Below are positions 59,001 to 64,000 of a stretch of 64,000 nt of DNA, piece by piece. The notes under the pieces were generated by a model, which searched no databases, was not told where the DNA came from, and worked only from the letters and a program-made list of their open reading frames with translations. Origin of the DNA: Athripsodes cinereus (lineage: Eukaryota; Arthropoda; Insecta; Trichoptera; Leptoceridae); NCBI GenBank assembly GCA_947579605.1, contig OX388307.1:21801237-21865236 (forward strand). The letters run 5' to 3'. The translations under genes were made by a program, and so were the position numbers. The first letter of the stretch is position 1, and each line of letters begins with the position of its first letter.

Positions 59001-62000
59001 TATTCGTTTTATATCACATTTTAACTATTAAATTTGAATTTTTAAAACAACCTTCACTCTTCATCCCGTACAAAATTACAGTGTTCCACATTACTTTGGA
59101 AACTTATTAAAAGAAAACATAAAGACATTGAAGAAGAAGATACTTTAAGAAAAAAAGTTTATAGGTACTTAAAGAGAAAAACTTTATTCCTGTCTTAACC
59201 CGGGAGGCGCGAATTAATGAGAAATACTGTCACAAACGTCCGCGTTCCTTTTTGATGGTTCAATTAAAACAATAAAATCATAGTAATTACTTGGGTTTAG
59301 AATTATAATTTTAATGTAAACATCATTCACATCGTTCTCCTATTTGTTTTTGTACCAAATATAATAGTTAAAGCTTATAATAACGTCTTAAATCAGTAAA
59401 TAATGATATCCCATACAAAGGTACCTGCTTCCTCAGCCGCCATGCGTCTAGACATGGCTCAGTAATTGTGTCACAGGACCCTGCATTGATTCAATTACCT
59501 ATAAACATCGCGGGCATATTTAGTAAACATAATACTTAGGTACCTTATTATTGTTTGTGTATTTAATAACCATAGTACTTAAGTACTTTATTATTATTTA
59601 TACTAGAAATGAAATAGATTGGCCGGATACTAAATATTCGGCCATTCCCGTAATTTGTTAAGTTTAGGTGAATTGCAGAATGTTCTTTATAACATAAATG
59701 GCCGTAAAAACTATACCCAGTTTTATTATTAAAATTCAAAATTTTATTTATGTAGACATATTATGTAAAATTAGACACTATTATACCTACCTAGATTTTT
59801 TTAGAACAAAAGTAAACATCAACTTCTTGATAATTTGAAATAAGACATAAAAAGATTTTACGTACCTACTAGGTACATAGGTATAGGTAGTTTTATTTTC
59901 ACCATAAAAAATAGCCTTAGTAATTTTGATTTCAAGATTTTTTGCTATTTCTTCATGATAAGTACCTATCGAATAGTTATACCAAATAGTTGCCGGATAT
60001 CAGTTTCATCTCTAGTTTATACGACACCCATGTATATAGTTTTTTTTATTTATATAATCGGATATCTTTGAAGTGGTACAGTACAATATTATATACCCAA
60101 ATAACAATTTATGGTTTTACAAGAGACGCGTGAGTAATTACACTACGGGTTTTATAAAACATTATATTTGAGACGATGGTTATACAACACAGATAGGTGG
60201 TGAATAAAACAGTATTTTCATAGTAGAATAAAACATTTTTGTTTTATTTATTACTACTACTACTACTACTACTACTATACCATCACGGCATATCCCACAA
60301 GTGGGGTAGCCAGCAGATCAGCTGTATGTAAGAAACATACAAACTGTCCTCTTTGTGCCAGTATAAAATCAAGACATTCAGGATGGGTGGCAAACCTCAA
60401 CGCTGAATTTAAGATGTAAAATGTCTTATTTTTTTCGAACACCTGCCTTTTACAGGACACTCGAAAACTTACGCAGAAGAGTTTTATTTATTTATTTTTT
60501 TTATTTATTTCGCTATGGAATTATACTACCGAAACACCGACACAGTGAATAAGAATTTTCATTTTGTTACAAGAACAGTTTTACATCTACATTATAGAAC
60601 AAATCAGTGTTGTGCCGCGAAATACTTTCTGCGGAAACCCTTTATAAAACATTATAAAACAAAAAAAAAACTGTTTCTAACAAATTATACAACCTCACTG
60701 TTGATTGGGAAAGTACATATTTTATTTGAGACGTAATAAATATCGGATGTTACAAAGAGGTACCTATGTAGATACCTACATATACTTAAATAATATTAAC
60801 CCGTTATAATCTGATGTTCCAAATGCCTGAACAGATTTGAAAATATGTATCTGTTTTTTTAACGAAAAAAAATACATAGATAAACATCGATTTACAAATT
60901 TACAATTTTAGTTTCAAATACTGAAGGTACCGACGCATACGTCCTCTTTGAGTGCACGGCTATGTACCGAATTTCGTTCCGCGCATGCGCAGAACTGTCA
61001 CGTGTGGTGCCCGCCATTATTTGAAATATCAACGAAAATTTGAAGTTTGCGGCCTCTCATAATATCAATGTTTTTGTTAATTAATCGTTATAATATTTGA
61101 GTTTATCCACAAATATCAGTGAGAGTATGGTTTTGATTTTAATTTCATTATAAGTATGTGTCCTTAGTCCCTATAGTATAGATAATATTTAGATGTAAAT
61201 TCCTTGTGTCAACATTTGATACGAACGCGCACTAAAGTTGTACATTTGCTGTATCAACAGTTGATACGCTCGCGGGCATTGGGTTAAGGGTAGATTTAAA
61301 AATAAAATAATATTGAACATGTGAATTGCGCTTTGTTAATCTGGTTTATAACGTTGTGTCTGTGGTTTATAAGCAAATCTTTTGAGTCTTGTTCATAAAC
61401 AAACATACAAATGAACATAACTATTTACACATGAATTGTTTTGTTTTTTACATTTTGATTAAAAAAGGAGTAGGTATTGCGTTACTATTTATATTTGTTA
61501 ATTTAAACATATTGCATATATGTTTCAGTTGCATGAAGTAGCTTTGGAATATAGTAATTGTGACAATCCTCGAGTTCAACAAGTAACCAAATACATGGCT
61601 TTGGAACGAAGACAGTATATCACTAATGAGTACAAATTCACTCGTGCTTGTTTAGAGTGGAGGAAAGATGTTTCAGATTCGGAAAAGGTATCTGTGTTGA
61701 CAGTGCCAGCTCCTAAAATAAAAGTGGATAATGCAGGGAAATCAAAATGGCTGAATAAGACCGTACAAAAGAATAAATTAAACGATCAAACATTGCAATC
61801 ATTCTGGTTTATGGGTGCCAAACAAATGCATAGTGATATGGAAACTGAGATTATAAGCATGCCAAAGTGCTCTATGCAGCCGTTGGAAGATTCTTGCCCG
61901 ATATTACATAATTCTGAGCAAGATTCAATAACTGTTCCTGTGTCCCTCGTGTCTTCAAATGATGTTCCAACGAAATCATCATTTAAGTAAGTTTGCAGTC

Positions 62001-64000
62001 AAACTGTTAATCTTCTCAAGAGGAATAAACTTTTAGTATTGACATTTGTTAATACTTACTCAAAATCATAAAATAAATGTATTTATTCTTCCAGGTGTGA
62101 AATCAAGTGAACAGTTAGAAAGTAAAAAATAAATATGTATTATATGGTCAGCAAAGATTTATTCATGTCATTTTCTTTCCAGATATGAAACATCAATGTT
62201 GTCAGAGGATGATCCTAGGTCATCTATAAAGCTAACAAAACGGAAAGAAAAACAAGAATGCATTCTTCGTGAGTTGGCCAAGGATTATCATCCACAAATG
62301 TATCCATTGTTAACCGAGAAAGATGTGAGGAATATTGAAGGCCTGTCTTGTAAGACAAACAGAAGTCTTACATTCCTAGCTATGGATAGCATAAGCAGTC
62401 ATCATTTTGCTGAGTCCCTTGGTATTGATATTTTGAATATAAAGGATCACACAGCACTTGTAATCCTGGATAATGAGGTGATTGGACAATCTATCTACCT
62501 ATAAAGTAACTGTGTCTCCTAGTTTATTGGGAAGTCACTGAGATCACACATACCTATACATAATGTACTCGCAAAGTTTTATTACTGCCCTGTGTTACAA
62601 AGTATTCAATTTCATTGCTGATTCAAAATGTAAAATATTACAATTTTTTTTATAGAAAGACTGAAAGTCACATTCTATTTCTTAGTTATGCAAGATAACT
62701 TTACTATCACTCATTTTCACTGAAATTGTTTTTTTCTTATTGATTAATTATCATAGTAAACATATATTATTTACTTTGAAATAGTGAGTAATATTGCAAT
62801 ATATAATTTATTTTGTAGCGAGAGTCTCAATATCTTCTCAGTGAAGTGTATGGTGAATCATCATTAAGAGAGTTCATTTATAATTTCACAATGGACCTTC
62901 TCGTTCGTGATTTGAGAACCAATCTTCCTACTACCAAATATACTCATTATTTTGGATCTGATAAAGTAAGAGAATTATCGGAACCCGGAGTAGACTTAAG
63001 AAATATTCAAGAATATAATAATCCACATTGCCAATTGGACGAGTCTTCCACTACCACTAATAAAGTGTGTATCCATGAATTAAGCACTGCTAATTTCCAG
63101 AATTTTATTATGCAACAAAATAAGGTAATGTAACATTTTATGTTAGTTTAATTAAAATTTCCAACACATTTCATTTTTAAACTTTTTTTAAGTCAATTTG
63201 TATTTGATCCTTTTAGAGGAGGAAATGAGCATATTCTTTATTGTAAATGTTTAATGGAGGAGAAAAGCCAAACTCGTTGCAGACCAATCCAATGGATTGT
63301 AACTCACTATATGTAGAAATGTTTACAATTTTATGTTGTAGTTGTCTACGTATGATGTTTATATTTTATGTCGTAAATGTTGATAATTGACATTCAATTT
63401 TATGTTGTAAATGTTTCCAATTGATGTTTGATTTTTTTTCAATTTTAGGCTGTCTTAGTGGCAATGTGCAGTGGAGGTGCAAGTGCTTGTGGGGGTCTCT
63501 TGTCTTTGGCTTTGTTAGCTGTGAATCGTATTCTTGGAAATGCTGGACTAGTTAGTGTGGGACGCATTGACTCCACGAGACACGATCTGCCTTGGCAACA
63601 TACAGTTCCTAAATATCCATCTCTTGTATTCTACCCAATGTCCAGGTATATGCGATACCATTAGTAAGTGTTTTCAATAAGTAGAAATAAAAATGTTATG
63701 AGATGTTTAAACTGTAATTTTTATATTTAAGGAAAGCAGATTATTTTGCATACCCTGAAAATCAACCAATTACAATTGAAGGTATTTTAGCATTTATTCT
63801 TTCTGGAATGGAGGCACCACTGAAGTTATATGCACAGGTTTTACTGTGTAATCAAACTCAGGTATGTACATATTATGTTCTTTTTTATTTTTATCAATAT
63901 AAATTAAATTTTCAACAATTTGTTGTACTTAATCATTTTGTATTGTCTTTTTATTTAATTCTAGACTCCAGATGCTATGAGCGAGTGCCTTAAGAATGTT
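48760..64000 (+). CDS. TXNDC11: Thioredoxin domain-containing protein 11 (TXNDC11), partial at right edge
   Basis: ER-membrane protein with thioredoxin-like domains; in mammals it interacts with dual oxidase and EDEM proteins. Exons seen: 48760-48998, 49111-49321, 52835-52958, 56910-57016, 57654-57857, 58460-58657, 61529-61986, 62183-62477, 62819-63124, 63449-63645, 63732-63861, and 63965 to beyond the window; all phases agree. Exon 1 has an acidic N-terminus, then one hydrophobic segment (LREILFILALALTTYDAL), a type II anchor. The first thioredoxin-like domain begins FVMYYAPWDAETQHVSKEFE. Next come NCWQPGGECR, VTSPKLANQLGVEYLP, LSCKTNRSLTFLAMDS and a second domain AVLVAMCSGGASACGGLLSL with DLPWQHTVPKYPSLVFYP. 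The block order matches TXNDC11. Neither domain has a CxxC site. Introns 2, 3 and 6 are filled with transposons. The C-terminal coiled coil of the family lies outside the window. Confidence 0.92.
50015..50558 (+). pseudogene. GIY-YIG endonuclease domain of the Penelope-like element
   Basis: The frame, open from after a TGA at 50012-50014, reads EERIILDIATNNGYKE, then CRRILYTGKLTTDLVNKC, then LQKSGVYKINCHDCDALYVG followed by QSGR…KRYQEHKKG and ADHARNTGHTF. GVY…LYVG is the GIY-YIG pair, with the Cys-His pair typical of Penelope-like enzymes before it and the conserved R and H following. It runs into the mariner at 50559. Beyond the mariner (51861 on) the same frame would go on for about 47 codons with a proline/threonine-rich tail to a stop at about 52002. 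No start codon and no RT, so it is non-functional. Confidence 0.85.
50559..51860 (-). mobile_element. Mariner element, DD41D (rosa-like), complete
   Basis: The 1,302-base element has 32-base terminal inverted repeats (left aagggtttttcaacaaggac…, right inverse aagggttgttcaacaagaac…) differing at two positions. It is flanked by TA at 50557-50558 and 51861-51862, the mariner target duplication. It contains one uninterrupted transposase frame on the minus strand. The intact ends and frame suggest recent arrival. Confidence 0.95.
50662..51738 (-). CDS. Mariner transposase, DD41D type, intact
   Basis: Cut-and-paste transposase of the IS630-Tc1-mariner superfamily. The 358-residue frame starts at ATG 51738 (MNSISLENR; the frame is open upstream but without ATG). 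It has an N-terminal HTH region (RIKIIKIHYENGGSAKVTFR) and a second HTH (STPRRSRQLGLSKTTTWRIL). Catalytic residues are the D of IIFSDEAHFHL, the D of WFQQDGATCHTA and the D of LTPLDYFLWG. I count 41 residues between the second and third aspartates, which puts it in the DD41D group rather than classic DD34D mariner. Length is normal and no stop or frameshift occurs. It lies 100 bases inside the left inverted repeat, on the strand opposite to the host Penelope ORF and TXNDC11. Confidence 0.95.
   Translation of the reverse strand: MNSISLENRIKIIKIHYENGGSAKVTFRQIRDIFGQHNRPSETAIKNLVAKFESTGSIQNVLTPTRVRPGRSTENIAAVSHSVEADPNLSTPRRSRQLGLSKTTTWRILRKDLALKPYKVQLVQELKPNDHSNRRRFPQFIQEQPAGFSEKIIFSDEAHFHLSGYVNKQNCRIWASENPKAIIEKPLHAQRVTVWCAMWSGGVIGPFFFEDETGNAVTVNGSRYRKMLTTQFWPIIDDVDITDMWFQQDGATCHTANETINLLQTKFPDRMISRNSAVKWPARSCDLTPLDYFLWGYVKDRVYTEPIESIAALKLKIRDVISEIVPPFCQKVIKNFDERIDICQRARGGHLSDIIFHA
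52024..52055 (+). ncRNA. Hammerhead-ribozyme-like core of the Penelope-like element
   Basis: CTGAAGA (fits the CUGANGA core) is followed by tgagac-agtag-gtctt, which can pair as stem II (AGAC/GTCT), and then by GAAA. Penelope-like elements are known to carry hammerhead motifs in their terminal repeats, and this position, at the 3' end of the element, agrees. I cannot identify a convincing stem III and cleavage site, so it may be a degenerate copy. Confidence 0.45.
52973..53008. repeat. (TA)n microsatellite
   Basis: About 17 consecutive TA dinucleotides right after the TXNDC11 exon 3 donor region. Confidence 0.9.
53079..56498 (-). mobile_element. 3.4-kb DNA transposon encoding a DUF7869-like protein
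   Basis: The left end reads ggctatttagcgtaaccgac and the right end on the minus strand ggccaattagtgtaaacgac, an imperfect inverted repeat of about 20 bases. Both subterminal regions carry repeated TCGNTTACG-type sites: 53089-53098, 53248-53263 and 53301-53317 on the left; 56267-56280, 56285-56299, 56307-56323, 56351-56361, 56441-56456 and 56478-56490 on the right. A spliced protein-coding gene fills the interior on the minus strand. It lies in TXNDC11 intron 3. I could not identify matching target duplications, so the last one to three bases at each edge are uncertain. Confidence 0.75.
53722..56032 (-). pseudogene. DUF7869-like putative transposase, two frameshifts
   Basis: Putative DDE-type recombinase, function inferred. 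A tiny first exon (56032-56012, MDLNKTK, donor gtaaga) joins in phase to a main exon starting at 55743 after ttttttatag. Main exon: acidic N-terminus (residues about 1-80), basic KKSKKKIKRA, then a GKKCGNNC…FTEEDR block, an SHYCRNKTERKYLP block and LGFHLPKKDKC. One base is missing near 54765, after which the frame continues at ICEKIKNL. The second part has LCLSFDLQKVLNTP, KKVLLYCDSCAGQNRNRQML and LLPGHTMMPVDSIHATIE, which supply conserved acidic residues (D…D…D/E). A second shift near 53945 leads to the tail ending at 53722. No other stops occur in roughly 680 codons, so decay, or a sequencing error, is recent. Confidence 0.75.
58055..58318 (+). mobile_element. tRNA-derived SINE (family A), copy 2, with (TTATG)n tail
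   Basis: Starts cggcgaccggtgtggcgcgg, has the B box ggttcgattcc, and continues 'tgtcctgggtctgggtatta'. It then reads 'cccataatacaagattcata' and 'cttagtttgggactagctcg', the 3' part I associate with lepidopteran SINEs that share an RTE tail. It ends in a (TTATG)n run. Located in TXNDC11 intron 5, sense orientation. Confidence 0.88.
59604..60014. mobile_element. hAT-type MITE nested in the piggyBac-type element
   Basis: The left end tagaaatgaaatagattggc and the right end inverse tagagatgaaactgatatcc form inverted repeats, followed on both sides by ccgg. Flanks are atttatac (59596-59603) and gtttatac (60015-60022), an 8-base duplication with one mismatch. Length 411 bases, no coding capacity. 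Confidence 0.8.
60278..60485 (+). repeat. Repeat A copy, reference-quality
   Basis: Runs 'accatcacggcatatcccac', 'aagtggggtagccagcagat', 'gtcctctttgtgccagtat', 'gacattcaggatgggtggca', 'gctgaatttaagatgtaaa', 'acacctgccttttacaggac' and 'actcgaaaacttacgcagaa'. It is preceded by an (ACT)n microsatellite (60251-60277). Its minus strand is open for 61 codons (60275-60460), and parts of this frame (such as ILNSALRFATHPECL) recur in the copy at 46387-46581. Confidence 0.8.
62095..62145 (+). other. TXNDC11: Possible alternative last exon of TXNDC11
   Basis: After exon 7 (ends 61986, phase 2) an acceptor-like 'attcttccag' at about 62087-62096 is followed by 'gtgtgaaatcaagtga'. In phase this reads KCEIK then TGA, and 'aaaaaataaatatg', a polyadenylation signal, follows within 30 bases. 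The main acceptor is at 62181-62182. Use of this exon would truncate the protein before the second thioredoxin-like domain. Short exons of this kind can be chance. Confidence 0.3.

Larger units (their letters stand above)
59195..61287. mobile_element. piggyBac-type non-autonomous element in TXNDC11 intron 6
   Basis: TTAA stands at 59195-59198 and 61284-61287, directly followed by CCC at the left (ttaacccgggaggcgcgaat) and preceded by GGG at the right (gcgggcattgggttaa). This TTAACCC…GGGTTAA layout is the piggyBac hallmark. Near the right end 'cgttcgtatcaaatgttgac' and 'cgagcgtatcaactgttgat' (minus strand) form a subterminal repeat. No transposase frame is visible in 2.1 kb. A hAT MITE, an (ACT)n microsatellite and a repeat A copy are inside. 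Confidence 0.65.

Overview
This is a eukaryotic, insect-type, AT-rich window with split genes, GT-AG introns and dense nested transposable elements. Lepidoptera fits best: a tRNA-derived SINE (two copies) has the 3' tail 'cccataatacaag...cttagtttgggactag' that I associate with lepidopteran SINE/RTE repeats, fragments of a lepidopteran-type RTE retrotransposon ('caagcggggtaggcagagag') are present, and the TAGGTACCTA word is everywhere. The order-level call is inference.

Genes. The left edge holds only the last coding exon of a cytochrome P450 (190-365, +). The next 20 kb is gene-free and repeat-rich, with one 200-base assembly gap (11416-11615). From 21 kb on there are four conserved genes whose exons I joined by splice site and reading phase. 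SLC25A38, the mitochondrial glycine carrier, runs 21059-28855 (+) in 6 exons. BRAT1, the Integrator/ATM-associated HEAT-repeat protein, runs 34874-39526 (-) in 5 exons. PIGQ/GPI1, a subunit of the GPI-GlcNAc transferase, runs 41454-45299 (+) in 7 exons. TXNDC11, an ER membrane thioredoxin-domain protein, runs from 48760 past the right edge (+), with 12 exons seen. SLC25A38 and BRAT1 converge; BRAT1 and PIGQ diverge from a shared upstream interval split by a 1-kb hAT-type insertion. The four are unrelated housekeeping functions (mitochondrion, nucleus, ER), not a pathway cluster.

Mobile elements. Those with visible boundaries include two hAT-like elements (17473-18748, 32196-33618), each with perfect 8-bp target duplications and the same broken reverse-transcriptase fragment. 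A third hAT-like element (40104-41150) has the 8-bp duplication CTGTCTTG. Three TTAA-flanked elements with very long imperfect inverted repeats lie at 7474, 9448 and 19613. An intact DD41D mariner (50559-51860) sits inside the GIY-YIG frame of a Penelope-like element (49606-52162). A piggyBac-type element (59195-61287) carries a nested hAT MITE. A 3.4-kb transposon (53079-56498) encodes a spliced DUF7869-like protein broken by two frameshifts. A 3-kb inverted-repeat element (30879-33855) carries many copies of an AAGATGGCAAA...TATGATATGT motif. There are two SINE families, several non-LTR reverse-transcriptase tails, a 95-bp minisatellite and an unnamed ~250-300-bp repeat (called repeat A here) present at least seven times.

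The best candidates for something under-described are the DUF7869-like transposon with iterated subterminal sites, the hAT-like elements that amplified a dead retrotransposon segment, and the iteron-rich element between SLC25A38 and BRAT1. All family names come from reading translations and motifs by eye; no database search was run.
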